From NCBI RefSeq assembly GCF_051401765.1, contig NW_027480600.1, positions 558,001 to 622,000 on the forward strand: a DNA stretch of 64,000 nt, read 5' to 3'. Below are positions 27,300 to 41,361 of the stretch, piece after piece. Position 1 is the first letter of the stretch. Each line of letters opens with the position of its first letter. Both the position numbers and the translations under genes were made by a program. The notes under the pieces are model-generated. The model did no database searches. It was not told the DNA's origin and saw nothing but the letters and a program-made list of their open reading frames with translations. Origin of the DNA: Calliopsis andreniformis. Taxonomy: Eukaryota > Arthropoda > Insecta > Hymenoptera > Andrenidae.

Positions 27300-28000
27300 G
27301 TCAATCTCCAATCCAGTATACTCAATCTTCAATCCGCAATCCTCAATCCTCGATTCCCAACCATCAATCCTCAATTCTCAATACTCAATAGAATATCCTG
27401 AATTTTCAGTATTCAATGGTCAAACCTCAACCCTCAACCCTCAGCCCTCATCCTCAATCCTCAATCCTCAATCCTCAATCCTCAATATTCAATCCTCAAT
27501 ACTCAATCTTCAATTCTCAATCCTCAATCCTCAATCCTCAATCCTCAACCCTCAGTCGTCAATCCTCAATCTTCAATACTCAATCGTCAATCCTCAATCG
27601 TCAATCTCCAATCCAGTATACTCAATCTTCAATCCGCAATCCTCAATCCTCGATTCCCAACCATCAATCCTCAATTCTCAATACTCAGTAGAATATCCTG
27701 AAATTTCAGTATTCAATGGTCAAACCTCAACCCTCAACCCTCAGCCCTCATCCTCAATCCTCAATCCTCAATCCTCAATCCTCAATATTCAATCCTCAAT
27801 ACTCAATCTTCAATCCTCGGTCCTCAATCCTCAATCGTCAATCTCCAATCCAGTATACTCAACCTTCAATCCGCAATCCTCAATCCTCGATTCCCAACCA
27901 TCAATCCTCAATTCTCAATACTCAATAGAATATCCTGAATTTTCAGTATTCAATGGTCAAACCTCAACCCTCAACCCTCAGCCCTCATCCTCAATCCTCA
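27300..28000. repeat. Local 300/237-bp tandem with TCAATGGTCAAACC
   Basis: Three units begin with TCAATCTCCAATCCAGTATA at 27301, 27601 and 27838. Each ends in a landmark 1 variant, TCCTGAATTTTCAG (TCCTGAAATTTCAG in the second unit), which lacks the EcoRI site. The 63-bp size difference is nine heptamers, and both periods leave a remainder of 6, matching one TCATCC hexamer per unit. Confidence 0.87.
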
Positions 28001-30050
28001 ATCCTCAATCCTCAATCCTCAATCTTCAATCCTGAATAATCAATCTGCAATCCTAGATCCTCAATCCCCAATCCTCAATCCTTAATCCTCAATCTTCAAT
28101 CCTCAATCCCCAGTCCTCAAAATTCAATCCTCAATGCTCAATCCTCAATCCTCAGTCCTCAGTCCGCAATCCTCTATCCTCAATCCTCAAACCTCAATCC
28201 TCGACCGTCAGTCCTCTTCCTCAATAGTCAACCCTCAATCCTCAATCCTCAATCTTCAATCCCCAATACTCAATCTTCAATCCTCAATCCTCAATCCTCA
28301 ATCCTCAATCCTCAATCCTCAATACTCAATACCCAACCCGCAATCCTCAATCCTCATTCATCAATCCTCAATACCCAATCCTCAATCTTCAATCCTCAAT
28401 CCTCAATCCTCAATTCTCAACCCTCAATCCTCAGTCCTCAGTCCTCAAACCTAAATCCTCAAACCGCAGCCTTCATCCTCAATCCTCAATCCTCAATCCT
28501 CAATCCACAATCTTCAATCCCCAATACTCAATCTTCAATCCTCAATCCTCAGTCCACAAACCTCAATTCTGAAACCTCAACCCTGCATCCTCAATCTTCA
28601 GCGCTCAGTCCTCAACAATCAGTTGTCAATCCTCAATCCCCAATAGAATATCCTCAATTCACAGTTTTCAATACGCAATACTCAATCTGCAATCTTCAAA
28701 TCTCTATCCACAAGCAGCAATTCTCATCACTCAACCCTGAACGCTCAGTCCTCAATGTTCAACCCTCAATCCTCAATTCTCTATCTTCAATCCTCAATAC
28801 TGAACCTTCAATCCTCAATCCTCAATCCGCAATCCTCAATCCTCAATCCTCAATCTTCAATCATCAATACTCAATCTTCAATCCTCAATCCTCAACCCTC
28901 AATCCTCAATCCTCAATCCTCAATCTTTAATCCTCAATCCTCAATCCTCAAGCCTCAATCCTAAACTTTCAACCCTCAATACTCAATCTTCAATACTCAA
29001 TCCTCAATCCTCAATCCTCAATCCTCAATCCTCAATCTTCAGTCCTCAATACTCAATCTTCAATCCTCAATCCTCAATCCTCAATCCTCAATCCTCAATC
29101 CTCATTCTTCAATCCTCAACACCCAATCCTCAATCTTCAATGCTCAACCTTCAATCCTCAATTCTCAATCCACAATCCTCAATCCTCTGACCTCAAACAT
29201 CAATACTCAACCCTCAGTCCTCGTCCTCAATCCACAACACTCACTCCTCGATCCTCAATCTTCAATCATCAATATTCAATTTTCAATCCTCAATCCTCAA
29301 TCCTCAATGTTCAATCCTCAATACCCAATCCTCAATCTTCTGTCCTCAATCCTCAATCCTCAACCCTCAATCGTCAATCCACAATCATCAATCCTCAATC
29401 CTCGATCTTCAATCCTCAACACTTAATCTTCAGTCCTCAATCCTCAATGCTCAATCCTCAATTCTCAATCCTCAATCGTCAGGCTTCAGTACTCAATACT
29501 CAATCTTCAATCCTCAATCCCCAATCCTCATTCCTCAATCCACAATCCTCAATCCTCAATCCTCAATACTCAACCATCAATCCTCAATTCTCAATACTCA
29601 ATAGAATATCCTGAATTTTTCAGGGTTCTATACTCAAACCTCAATCCTCAACCGTCAGCCCTCATTCTCCATCCTCAATCCTCAATCCTCAATCCTCAAT
29701 CATGAATCCTCAATCCTCAATCCTCAATCTTCAATCCTCAATACTCAATACTCAATCCTCAATCCTCAATCCTCAATTCTCAATCCTCAAACCTCAATCC
29801 TCAACCCTCAGTCCTCATCCTCAATTCTCAATTCTCAATCCTCAATCCTCAATCCCCAATCCTCAACCTTCAATCCTCAATCCTCAATCCTCAATCCTCA
29901 AGCTTCAATCCTCAATACTCAATCTTCAATCTTCAATCCTCAATCCTCAATCCTCAATCCTCAATCCTCAATCCTCAATCCTCAATCTTCAATCCTTAAT
30001 ACTCAATCTTGAATCCTCAATCCTCAATCCTCAATCTTCAATCCTCAATA
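28000..30050. repeat. Heptamer array without long duplicate
   Basis: No gene. Landmark 2 occurs at 28645 and landmark 1 at 29603 (AGAATATCCTGAATTTTTCAG, with an extra T), and neither has a partner at 280 bp. I found no kilobase-scale match of this stretch elsewhere in the window, so it may be an older part of the array. Confidence 0.6.
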
Positions 30051-30770
30051 CTCAATCCTCAATCCTCAATCCTCAATCCTCAATGTTCAATCCGCAATAC
30101 CCAACCCTCGATCGTCAATCCTCAATCCCCAATCCTCAATCTTCAATCCTCAATCCTCAATCCTCAATCCTCAATCCTCAAGTCTCAATTCTCAATCCTC
30201 AATCCTCAATCCTCAATCTTCAATCCTCATTAATCAATCTCCAATCCTAGATCCTGAATCACCAATCCTCAATCCTTAATCCTCAGCCTTCAATCCTCAA
30301 TCCCCAGTCCTCAATCTTCAATCCTCAATGTTCAGTCCTCAATCCTCAATCGTCAGTCCTCAATCCTCAAACCTCAAACCTCACACCTCAATCCTCAACC
30401 GACAGTCCTCGTCCTCAATCCTCAACACTCAATCCTCAATCCTCAACCTTCAATCCTCAATACTCAATATTCAATCCTCAATCCTCAATCCTCAATCCTC
30501 AATCTTCAATCCTCAATCTTCAACCCTCAATCCTCAATCCTCGTTCTTCAATCCTCAATACCCAATCCTCAATCTTCAATCCTCAATCCTCAATCCTCAA
30601 TCCTCAATTCTCAATCCTTAATCCTCATTCCTCAATCCTCAATCCCCAATCCTCATTCTTCAAACCTCAATCCTCAACCCTCAGTACTCATCCTCAATTC
30701 TCAATTCTCAATGCCCAATCCTCAATGCTCAATCTTCAAGCATCAATACTCAATCTTCAATCCTCAATCC
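30050..30770. repeat. Duplicated block J, copy 1
   Basis: Matches about 62092-62815 at offset 32042, later 32049. Shared markers are ATGTTCAATCCGCAATACCC, ATCCTAGATCCTGAATC, TCAATGTTCA followed by the TCGTCAGTCC segment, and CTCACACCTC. The copies part at about 30,771 (TCGGTCCCCAAACC here). Confidence 0.8.
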
Positions 30771-31210
30771 TCGGTCCCCAAACCTCAATTCTGAATCCTC
30801 AATCCTGCATCCTCAATCTTCAGCCCTCAGTCCTCAACAATCCGTTGTGAATTCTCAATCCTCAGTAGAATATCCTCAATTCACAGGTTTCAATACTCAA
30901 TACTCAACCTGCAACCTTCAAATCTCTATCTACAAACATCAATTCTCATCCCTCAACCCTCAACACTCAGTCCCCAATCCTCAAACTTCAATCCTCAATC
31001 CTCAATCCTCAATCCTCAATCCTCAATCTTCAATCCTCAATACTCAATCTTCAATCCTCGGTCCTCAATCCTCAATCGTCAATCTCCAATCCTGAATACT
31101 CAATCTTCAATCCTCAATCCTCAACCCTCAATCCTCAATCCTCAGTCCTCAGTCCTCAAACCTCAATCCTCAACCCTCAGCCCTCATCCTCAATCATCAA
31201 TCGTCAATCC
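30770..31210. repeat. Heptamer array with an unpaired landmark 2
   Basis: No gene. Landmark 2 at 30864 reads GTAGAATATCCTCAATTCAC followed by AGG. The stretch resembles 27.0-27.3 kb (TACAAACATCAATTCTCATC) but with many differences. Confidence 0.6.
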
Positions 31211-34095
31211 TCAGTCCTCAGCCCTCAAACCTCAATCCTCAACCCTCAGCCCTCATCCTCAATCCTCAATCCTCAGTCCTCAATCCTCAATCCTCAATCC
31301 TCAACCCTCAGTCCTCATTCCTCAAACCTCAATCCTCAACCCTCAGACCTCATCCTCAATTCTCAATTCTCAATCCTCAATCCTCAATCCTCAGACCTCA
31401 ATCCTCAATCCTCATCCGTCAATCCTCATTCCTCAAACCTCAATCCTGAACCCTCAGTCCTCATTCTCAATTCTCAATTCTCAATCCTCAATCCTCAATC
31501 CTCAATCCTCAATCCTCAATAATCAATCTCCAATCCTAGATCCTCAATCCCCAATCTTCAATCCTTAATTCTCAACCTTCAATCCTCAATCCCCAGTCCT
31601 CAATCTTCAATCCTCAATGCTCAATCCTCAATCCTCAATCCTCAATCCTCAGTCCTCAATCCACAATCCTCAACCCACCAACCTCAATCCTCGACCGTGA
31701 GTCCTCGTCCTCAATCCTCAAACCTCAATCCTCAATCCTCAATCTACAATCATCAATACTCATCTTCAATCCTCAATCCTCAATAATCAATCCTCAATCC
31801 TCAATCCTCAATATTCAACACACAACCCTCAGCCATCAGTCCTCAATACTCAACCATCAATCCTCAATTCACAATACTCAATAGAATATCCTGAATTCTC
31901 ATGGTTCAATACTCAATCCGCAAAATTCAATAATCAAATCTCAATCCTCAAACATCAATTCTCAGCACTCAAACCTCAATACTCAGTCCTCTCTCTTCAA
32001 TCCTCCATCCTCAATCCTCAATCCTCAAGCGTCAATCCTCAATCCTCAATGCTCAACCCTCAATCCTCAGTCCTCAAACCTCAATCCGGATTCCTCAATT
32101 CTGAATCCTCAATCTTCAGCCGTCAGTCCTCAAGAATCAATTGTCAATCCTCAATCCTCAATAGAATATCCTCAATTCACAGTTTTCAATACTCAATCCC
32201 CATTCTTCAATATTCACATCTCAATCCACAAACATCAATTCTCATCACTCAACCCTCAACACTCAGTCCTCAATCTTCAATCCTCAATCCTCAATCCTCA
32301 ATCCTCAATCCTCAATCCTCAATCTTCAATCCTCAATCCTCAATCCTCAATCCTCAGTAATCAATCCTCAATCTTCAATACTGAATCGTCAACCCTCAGT
32401 ACTCAATCCTCAATCCTCAATTCTCTTTTCTCAAACCTCAATCCTCAACCCTCAGTCCTCATCCTCAATTCTCAATTCTCAATCCTCAATCCTCAATCCT
32501 CAATCCTCAATCCTCAATACTCAATCTTCAATCCTCAATCCTCAACCCTCAAACCTCAATCCTCATTCTTCAATCCTCAATACCCAATCCTCAACCTTCA
32601 ATCCTCAATCCTCAATCCTCAATTCTCAATCTTCAATCCTCAGTCATCAATCCTCAATCTTCAATACTCAATCGTCAATCTTCAGTCCTCAATCCTCAAT
32701 CCTCAATCCTTGTTCCTCAAACCTCAATCCTCAACCCTCAGTCCTCATACTCAATTCTCAATTCTCAATCCTCAATCCTCAATCCTCAATCTTCAATCAT
32801 CAATAATCAATCTCCAATCCTAGATCCTCAATTCCCAATCCTCAATCTTCAATCCTCAATCCTCAATCCTCAATTCTCAATCCTCAATCCTCAATCCTCA
32901 GACCTCAAACATCAATATTCAACACTCGGACCTGATCCTCAATCCACAACGCTCAATCATCAATCCTCAATCTTCAATCATCAATACTCAATCTTCAATC
33001 CTCAATCCTCAACCCTCAATCCTCAATCCTCAATCCTCAATCTTTAATCCTCAATCCTCAATCCTCAATCCTCAATCCTAAACCTTCAACCCTCAATACT
33101 CAATCTTCAATCCTCAATCCTCAATCCTCAATCCTCAATCCTCAATCTTCAGACCTCAACACCCAATCCTCAATCTTCAATCCTCAATCCTCAATCCTCA
33201 ATTCTCAATCCTGAATCCACAATCCTCAGACCTCAAACATCAATACTCAACCCTCAGACCTCGTCCTCAATCCACAACCCTCAATCCTCGATCCTCAATA
33301 TTCAATCATCAATACCCAATCCTCAATCTTCAATACTCAATCCTCAATCCTCAATACTCAATCTTCAATCCTCAATACTGAATCCTCAATCCTCAATCCT
33401 CATACTTCAATCCTCAATACCCAATCCTCAATATTCAATCCTCAATCCTCAACCCTCAATTCTCAATCCTCAATCTTCAATCCTCAATACTCAATCTTCA
33501 ATCCTCGGTCCTCAATCCTCAATCGTCAATCTCCAATCCTGAATACTCAATCTTCAATCCTCAATCCTCAAACCTCAATCCTCAATCCTCAATTCTAAAC
33601 CCTCAACCCTCAGTCCTCAGTCCTCAATCCTCAACCCTCAATCCTCAATCCTCAGTCCTCAGTCCTCAAACCACAATCCTCAACCCTCAGCCCTCATCCT
33701 CAATCCTCAATCGTCAATCCTCAGTCCTCAGCCCTCAAATCTCAACCCTCAACACTCAGACCTCATCCTCAGTCCTCAATTCACAATCCTCAATCCTCAA
33801 TCCTCATTCCCCAATACTCAATCTTCAATCCTCAATCCTCAATCCTCAATTCTCAATCCTCAATCCTCAATCCTCAGACCTCAAACATCAATACTCAACC
33901 CTCAGTCCTCGTCCTCAATCCAAAACCATCAATCCTCAATCGTCAACCTTCAATCATCAATATTCAATCTTCTGTCCTCAATCCGCAATCCTCAATCCTC
34001 AATCCTCAATCCTCAATCCGCAATACCCAATCCTCAATCTTCAATCATCAATCCCCAATCCTCAATCCTCAATCCTCAATCCTCAATCCTCAATC
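31210..34095. repeat. Duplicated block I, copy 1
   Basis: Matches 50152-52891. The offset is 18942 (GACCGTGAG at 31693 and 50635), then 18949, then 18795 after 154 bp (22 heptamers) between about 32.97 and 33.17 kb is missing in the other copy. It contains one complete GACCGTGAG module. Its right third is also shared with 46.4-47.3 kb. Confidence 0.85.
31693..32182. repeat. GACCGTGAG module with 280-bp cassette
   Basis: GACCGTGAG at 31693, landmark 1 at 31883 and landmark 2 at 32163. CCTAGATCC lies 158 bp upstream of GACCGTGAG. The distance from GACCGTGAG to landmark 1 is 190, not 191, because of a hexamer TCATCT in CAATACTCATCTTC. Confidence 0.88.
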
Positions 34096-36050
34096 TTCAA
34101 TCCTCAATACTCAATCTTCAATCCTCAATCCTCAATCCTCAATACCCAAGCATCAATCCTCAATTCTCAATACTCAATAGAATATCCTGAATTTTCAGGA
34201 TTTAATACTCAAACAACAACCCTCAACCCTCAGCCCTCATCCTCAATCCTCAATCCTCAATCCTCAATCCTCAATCCTCAATATTCAATCCTCAATACTC
34301 AATCCTCGATCCTCAATCCTCAATCCTCAATCCTCAATCCTCAATCCTCAGTAATCAATCCTCAGTCTTTAATACTCAATCGTCAATCATCAGTTCTCAG
34401 TCCTCAATCCTCAATCCTCGTTCCTGAAACCTCAATCCTCAACCCTCAGTCCTCATCCTCAATTCTCAATTCTCAATCCTCAATCCTCAATCCTCAGTCC
34501 TCAATCCTCAATCCTCAACCCTCAATCCTCATTCCTCAAACCTCAATCCTGAACCCTCAGTCCTCATTCTCAATTCTCAATTCTCAATCCTCAATCCTCA
34601 ATCCTCAATCCTCAATCCTCAATAATCAATCTCCAATCCTAGATCCTCAATCCCCAATCTTCAATCCTTAATTCTCAACCTTCAATCCTCAATCCCCAGT
34701 CCTCAATCTTCAATCCTCAATGCTCAATCCTCAATCCTCAATCCTCAATCCTCAGTCCTCAATCCACAATCCTCAACCCATCAACCTCAATCCTCGACCG
34801 TGAGTCCTCGTCCTCAATCCTCAAACCTCAATCCTCAAGCCTCAATCTACAATCATCAATACTCAATCTTCAATCCTCAATCCTCAATAATCAATCCTCA
34901 ATCCTCAATCCTCAATATTCAACACACAACCCTCAGCCATCAGTCCTCAATACTCAACCATCAATCCTCAATTCACAATACTCAATAGAATATCCTGAAT
35001 TCTCATGGTTCAATACTCAATCCACAAAATTCAATAATCAAATCTCAATCCTCAAACATCAATTCTCAGCACTCAATCCTCATTACTCAGTCCTCTCTCT
35101 TCAATCCTCCATCCTCAATCCTCAATCCTCAAGCGTCAATCCTCAATCCTCAATCCTCAACCCTCAATCCTCAGTCCTCAAACCTCAATCCGGATTCCTC
35201 AATTCTGAATCCTCAATCTTCAGCCGTCAGTCCTCAAGAATCAATTGTCAATCCTCAATCCTCAATAGAATATCCTCAATTCACAGTTTTCAATACTCAA
35301 TCCCCATTCTTCAATATTCACATCTCAATCCACAAACATCAATTCTCATCACTCAACCCTCAACACTCAGTCCTCAATCTTCAATCCTCAATCCTCAATC
35401 CTCAATCCTCAATCCTCAATCCTCAATCTTCAATCCTCATTCCTCAATCCTCAATCCTCAGTAATCAATCCTCAATCTTCAATACTGAATCGTCAATCCT
35501 CAGTACTCAATCCTCAATCCTCAATTCTCTTTCCTCAAACCTCAATCCTCAACCCTCAGTCCTCATCCTCAATTCGCAAATCTCAATCCTCAATCCTCAA
35601 TCCTCAATCCTCAATACTCAATCTTCAATAATCAATCCTCAACCCTCAATCTTCAATACTCAATCCTCAATCGTCAATCCTCAATCCCAAATCCTCAATC
35701 TTCAATCCTCAATCCTCAATCCTCAATCCTCAATCCTCAATCTTCAATCCTCAGTACTCAAACTTCAATCCTCAATCTTCAATCCTCAACCCTCAACACT
35801 CAGTCCTCAATGTTCAATTCTCAATTCTCAATCTTCAATGCACAATACTGAATCCTCAATCCTCAATCCTCAAGCCCCAATCCTCAATCCTCAATCCTCA
35901 ATCCTCAATCCTCAATTTTCAATCCTCAATACTCAATCTTCAATCCTCAATCCTCAATCCTCAGTACTCAATCTTCAATCCTCAATCCTCAACCCTCAAT
36001 CCTCAATCCTCATTCTTCAATCCTCAATACCCAATCCTCAATCTTCAATC
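33167..36050. repeat. Duplicated block H, copy 1
   Basis: Matches 46383-49252 at offset 13216, later 13202 (two heptamers fewer). Markers are CCTCAGACCTCAAACATC at 33224, CCGCAATACCC at 34018, the landmark 1 variant TCCTGAATTTTCAGG near 34186, and GACCGTGAG at 34796. Confidence 0.87.
34796..35286. repeat. GACCGTGAG module with 280-bp cassette
   Basis: GACCGTGAG at 34796, landmark 1 at 34987 (191 bp), landmark 2 at 35267 (280 bp). Internal order: AATATTCAACACAC about 70 bp before landmark 1, AAGCGTCAATCC near +145, the MfeI site CAATTG at +255, and CACAAACATC at +344. This copy is a good type example of the cassette. Confidence 0.9.
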
Positions 36051-36245
36051 CTCAATCCTCAATCCTCAATCCTCAATCTTCAATCCTCAATCTTCAATCC
36101 TCAATACTCAATCTTCAATCCTCAATCCTCAATCCTCAATCCTCAATCCTCAATCCTCAATCCTCAGTCCTCAATACTCAACGCACAACCCTCAACCGTC
36201 AATCCTCAATACTCAACCATCAATACTCAATTCTCAATACTCAAT

Positions 36246-36601
36246 AGAATATCCTGAATTCTCATGTTTCAGTACTCAATCCACAATATTCAATAATCAA
36301 ATCTCAATCCTCAAACATCAATTCTCAACACTCAATCCTCAACATTCAGTACTCACTCTTCAATCTTCCATCATCAATCCTCTATCCTCAAGCGTCAATC
36401 CTGAATACACAATCTTCAATCCTCCATCCTCAATCCTCAATCCTCAATCGTCAACCCTCAACTTTCAATCCTCAACCCTCAATCCTCAGTCCTCAAACTT
36501 CAATTCCGACTCCTCAATCCTGAATCCTCAATCTTCATCCCTCAGTCCGCAACAATCAATTGTCAATCCCCTATCCTCAATAGAGTATGTTCAATTCACA
36601 G
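36246..36601. repeat. Extended cassette, 336-bp spacing
   Basis: Landmark 1 at 36246 and a landmark 2 variant (AGAGTATGTTCAATTC) at 36582 are 336 bp apart, 280 plus 56 or eight heptamers. The left part matches 12.51 and 16.97 kb (TTCAGTACTCAATCC, TGAATACACAATC at 36402) and the right part matches block A. This marks a junction between two sources. Confidence 0.8.
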
Positions 36602-37614
36602 TTTTCTGTACTCAATCCCCAAGCTTCAATATTCAAATCTCAATCCACAAACATCAATTCTCATCACTCAACGCTCAACACTCAGTCCTCGTCCTCCATC
36701 CTCAATCCTCATTCTTCAATCCTCAACACTCAATCTTCATTCACCAATCCTCAATCCTCAATCCTCAATCCTCAATCCGCAATCCTCAATCTTCTATCCT
36801 CAATACTCAACCTTCAATCCCCAATCCTCAATCCTGAAATCCTGAATCCTCAATATTCAACACACAACACTCAACCCTCAGTCCTCAATACTCAGTCATC
36901 AATCCTCAATTCTCAATACTCAATAGAATATCCTGAATTCTCAGTTTTCAATACTCAATCCTCAATCTTCAATCTTCAAGTCTCCATCCACAAACATCTA
37001 TTCTCATCACTCAACCCTCAACACTCAGTCCTCAATCTTCAATCCTCAATCCTCAATCCTCAATCTTCAATCCTCAATACTCAATCTTCAATCCTCAATC
37101 CTCAACCCACAATCCTCAATCCTCAATCCTCAGTCATCAATACTCAATCTTCGATACTCAATTCCCAATCCTCAATCCTCAATCCTCAATCCTCAATCCT
37201 CAATCCTCATTCCTCAAACCTCAATCCTCAACCCTCAATCCACAATCCTCAATCCACAATCCTCAGTCATCAATACACAATCTTCGATACTCAATCCCCA
37301 ATCCTCAATCCTCAATCCTCAATCCTCAATCCTCAATCTTCAATCGTCAATCCTCAATCCCCAATACTCTATCATCAATCCTCAATCCTCAATCCTCAAT
37401 CCGCAATCCTCAATCATCAATCCTCATACCCAATCTTCAATACTCAGTCCTCAGTCCTAAAATCCTCAATCCTCAATATTCAACACACAACCCTCAAACA
37501 TCAATCCTCAATACTCAAGCATCAATCCTCAATTCTCAATACTCAATAGAATATCCTGAATTCTCATTTTTCAATACTCAATCCTCACTCTTCAATCTTC
37601 AAGTCTCCATCCAT
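36600..37614. repeat. Mosaic related to block A
   Basis: No gene. Segments like 5.7-6.5 kb occur in the same order (TCCTGAAATCCTGAATCC near 36834, landmark 1 at 36925, CAATACACAATCTTCGATAC near 37272, CCTAAAATCC near 37457), then landmark 1 at 37548. The two landmarks are 623 bp apart, against 617 in block A. Confidence 0.75.
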
Positions 37615-39089
37615 AAACATCTATTCTCATCACTCAACCCTCAACACTCGGTCCTCAATCTTCAATCCTCAATCCTCAATCCTCAATCTTCAATCCCCAA
37701 TACTCAATCTTCAATCCTCAATTGTCAGTTCTCAATCCTCAATCCTCAATCCTCAGTCACCAATACTCAATCCTCGATTCCCAATCCTCAATCCACAATC
37801 CCCAATCCTCAATACTCAACCCTCAATCCTCAAACCTCAATCCTTAGTCATGAATACTCCATCCTCAATACTCAATCCACAATCCTCAATCCTCAATCCT
37901 CAATCCTTAACCCTCAATCTTCATTCCTCAATCCCCAGTCCTCAACCTTCAATACTCAATGCTCAATCGTCGATCCTCAATCTTCTGTCCACAATCCTCA
38001 ATCCTCAAACCTCAATCCTCAACCGTCAGTCCTCGTCATCAATCCTCAACCCTCAATCCTCAATCTTCAATCTTCAATCATCAATACTCAATCTCCAATC
38101 CTCAATCCTCAATCCTCAATCCTCAATCCTCAACACTCAACACACAACCCTCAACCATCAATTCTCAATACTCAACCATCAATCCTCAATTCTCAATACT
38201 CAATACTCAATAGAATATCCTGAATTCTCATGGTTCAATACTCAATCCACAATATTCAATAATTAAATCTCAATCCTCAAACCTCAATACTCAACACTCA
38301 ATCCTCAACACTCAGTCCTCTCTCTTCAATCCTCCATCCTCAATCCTCAATCCTCAAGAGTCAATCCTCAATCCTCAATAGTCAATCTTCAATCCTCAAT
38401 CCTCAGTCCACAATCTTCAATCCTCAAAGCTCAATCCTCAATCCTCAATCCTCAGCCCTCAATCCTTAAATCCTCAATCCTCAAACCTCAATCCTCAACC
38501 GTCAGTCCTCGTCCTCAAACCTCAACTCCCAATCCTCAATCCTCAATCTTCAATCATCAATACTCTATCTTCAATCCTCAATCCTCATTCTTCAATCCTC
38601 AATCCTCAATCCTCAATATTCAACGCACAACCCTCAACCATTAATCCTCAATACTCAACCATCAATCCTCAATTCTCAATACTCAATAGAATATCCTGAA
38701 TACTCATGATTCAATACTCAATCCTCAATATTCAATAATCAAATCGCAATCCTCAAACATCAACTCTCAACACTCAATCCTCAATACTCTGTCCACTCTC
38801 TTCAATCCTCCACCCTCAATCTTCAATCCTCAAGCGTCAATCCTCAATCCTCAATCCTCAATCCCCAATCCTCAACCCTCAATCCTCAGTCCTCAAACCT
38901 CAATCCGGAATCCTCAATCCTGAATACTCAATCTTCAGCCGTCAGTCCTCAACAATCAATTGACAAACCTCAATCCTCAATATTCAGTCCTCAATCCTCA
39001 ATCCGCAATCCTCAATCCTCAATCTTCAATCCTCAATACTCAATCTTCAATCCTCAATCTTCAATCCTCAATCCTCAATCCTCAATCCT

Positions 39090-39490
39090 CTATCATGAAT
39101 CTTCAATCCTCAGACCTCAAACAGCAATACTCGACCGTCAGGCCTCGTCCTCAATCCACAACCATCAATACTCAATCCTCAATCTTCAATCATCAATACT
39201 CAATCTTCAATCCTCAATCCTCAATCCTCAATCCTCAATCCGCAATCCTCAATCCTCAATCTTCAATCCTCAATACTCAATCTTCAATCCTCAATCTTCA
39301 ATCCTCAATCCTCAATCCTCAATCCTCAATCATCAATCTTCAATCCTCAGACCTCAAACAGCAATACTCGACCGTCAGGCCTCGTCCTCAATCCACAACC
39401 ATCAATACTCAATCCTCAATCTTCAATCATCAATACTCAATCTTCAATCCTCAATCCTCAATCCTCGGTCCTCAATCCTCAATCGTCAAT
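39090..39490. repeat. 237-bp local tandem pair (block E copy 2)
   Basis: CGACCGTC at 39132 and 39369, equivalent to 22731 and 22968. Confidence 0.86.
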
Positions 39491-41361
39491 CTCCAATCCT
39501 GAATACTCAATCTTCAATCCTCAATCCTCAATCCTCAATTCTCAATCCTCAATCCTCAGTCCTCAGTCCTCAAACCTCAATCCTCAACCCCCAGCCCTCA
39601 TCCTCAATCCTCAATCATCAATCCTCAAACCTCAATCTTCAATCCTCAATACTCAATCTTCAATCCTCAATCCTCAGTCCACAATCATCAATCCTCAAAG
39701 CTCAATCCTCAATCCTCAATCCTCAGCCCTCAATCCTCAATCCTCAATCCTCAAACCTCAATCCTCAATCCTCAAACCTCAATCCTCAACCGTCAGTCCT
39801 CGTCTTCAAACCTCAACTCCCAATCCTCAATCCTCAATCTTCAATCATCAATACTCTATCTTCAATCGTCAATCCTCAATCCTCAACCCTCAATCCTCAA
39901 TCCTCAATCCTCAATCCTCAATCCTCAATCTTCAATCCTCAGTCCTCAATAATCAATCCTCAATGCTCAATCCTCAATCCACAATCCTCAACCCTCAATC
40001 ATCATTCTTCAATCCTCAACACCCAATCCTGAATCTTCAATCCTCAATCCTCAATCCTCAATTCTCAATCCTCAATCCTCAATCCTCAGACCTCAATCAG
40101 CAATACTCAACCCTCAGTTCTCGTCATCATTCCACAACGATCAATACTCAATCCTCAATCTTCAATCATCAATATTCAATCTTCAGTGCTCAATCCTCAA
40201 TCCTCAATCCTCAATTCTCAACACTCAATGTTCAATCCGCAGTACCCAGTCCTCAATCTTCAATCCTCAATCCTCAATCCTCAATCCTCAATCCTCAATT
40301 TTCAAGACTCAATACTCAATCTTCAATTCTCAATCCTCAATCGTCAATCCTCAATCCTCAATCCTCAATCCTCAATCTTCAATCCTCAATCCTCAATCCT
40401 CAATCCTCAATCCTCAATCCTCAATCTTCAATCCTCAATACTCAATCTTCAATCCTCAATCCTCAATCCTCGATCCTCAATCCTCAATCCTCAATCTTCA
40501 ATCCTCAATGCTCAATCTTCAATCCTCAATCCTCAATCCTCGGTCCTCAATCCTCAATCGTCAAACTGCAATCCTGAATACTCAATCTTCGATCCTCAAT
40601 CCTCAATCCTCAATCCTCAATCCTCAATCCTCATTCTTCAATCCTCAATTCCCAATCCTCAATCTTCAATCCTCAATCCTCGATCCTCAATTCTAAACCC
40701 TCAATCCTCAGTCCTCAGACCTCAAACCTCAATCCTCAAACCTCAGCCCTCACCCTCAATCCTCAATCCTCAATCCTCAATCCTCAATCTTCAATCCTCA
40801 ATCCACAATCCTCAATCCTCAATCCTCATTCTTCAATACTCAATGCCCAGCCCTCAATCTTCAATCCTCAATCCTCAATCCTCAATTCTCAATCCTCAAT
40901 CCTCAATCATCAATCCTCAATACTCAATCCTCAATACTCAATCCTCAATACTCAATCTTCAATCCTCAATCCTCAATTCTCAATCCTCAATACTGAATCC
41001 TCAAACCTCAATCCTCAATCCTCAAACCTCAATCCTCATTCTTCAATCCTCAATACCCAATCCTCAATCTTCAATCCTCAATCCTCAATCCTCAATTCTC
41101 TATCCTCAATCCTCAATCCTCGGACCTCAAACATCAATCCTCATACCTCAGTCCTCAACCGTCAGTCCCCGTCCTCAATCCTCAAACATGAATCCTCAAT
41201 CCTCAATCCTCAATCTTCAATCATCAATACTCAATCTTCAATCCTCAATCCTCAATCCTCAATCCTCAATCCTCAATACTCAATATTCAACACACAACCC
41301 TCAACCATCAATCCTCAATACTCAACCATCAATCCCCAATTCTCAAAACTCAATACTCAAT

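Larger units (their letters stand above)
21500..27870. repeat. 6.4 kb duplicated block E, copy 1
   Basis: Matches 37614-44018. The offset steps are 16114, 16401 (gain of 287 bp in copy 2 near 38.57-38.86 kb), 16422 (plus 21), 16142 (loss of 280 bp in copy 2 near 40.7-40.8 kb) and 16149 (plus 7). All steps are multiples of 7. Markers include CAATTGACAAACC at 22557, CAAACAGCAATACTCGACC at 22715 and 22952, and TCAATGGTCAAACC at 27414 and 27714. Confidence 0.88.

Noticed and set aside
28000..30050. Possible gene or RNA in the stretch with no long duplicates
   Set aside because: It is made of the same heptamer variants. No hairpin-rich segment, tRNA-like box or coding signal was seen.
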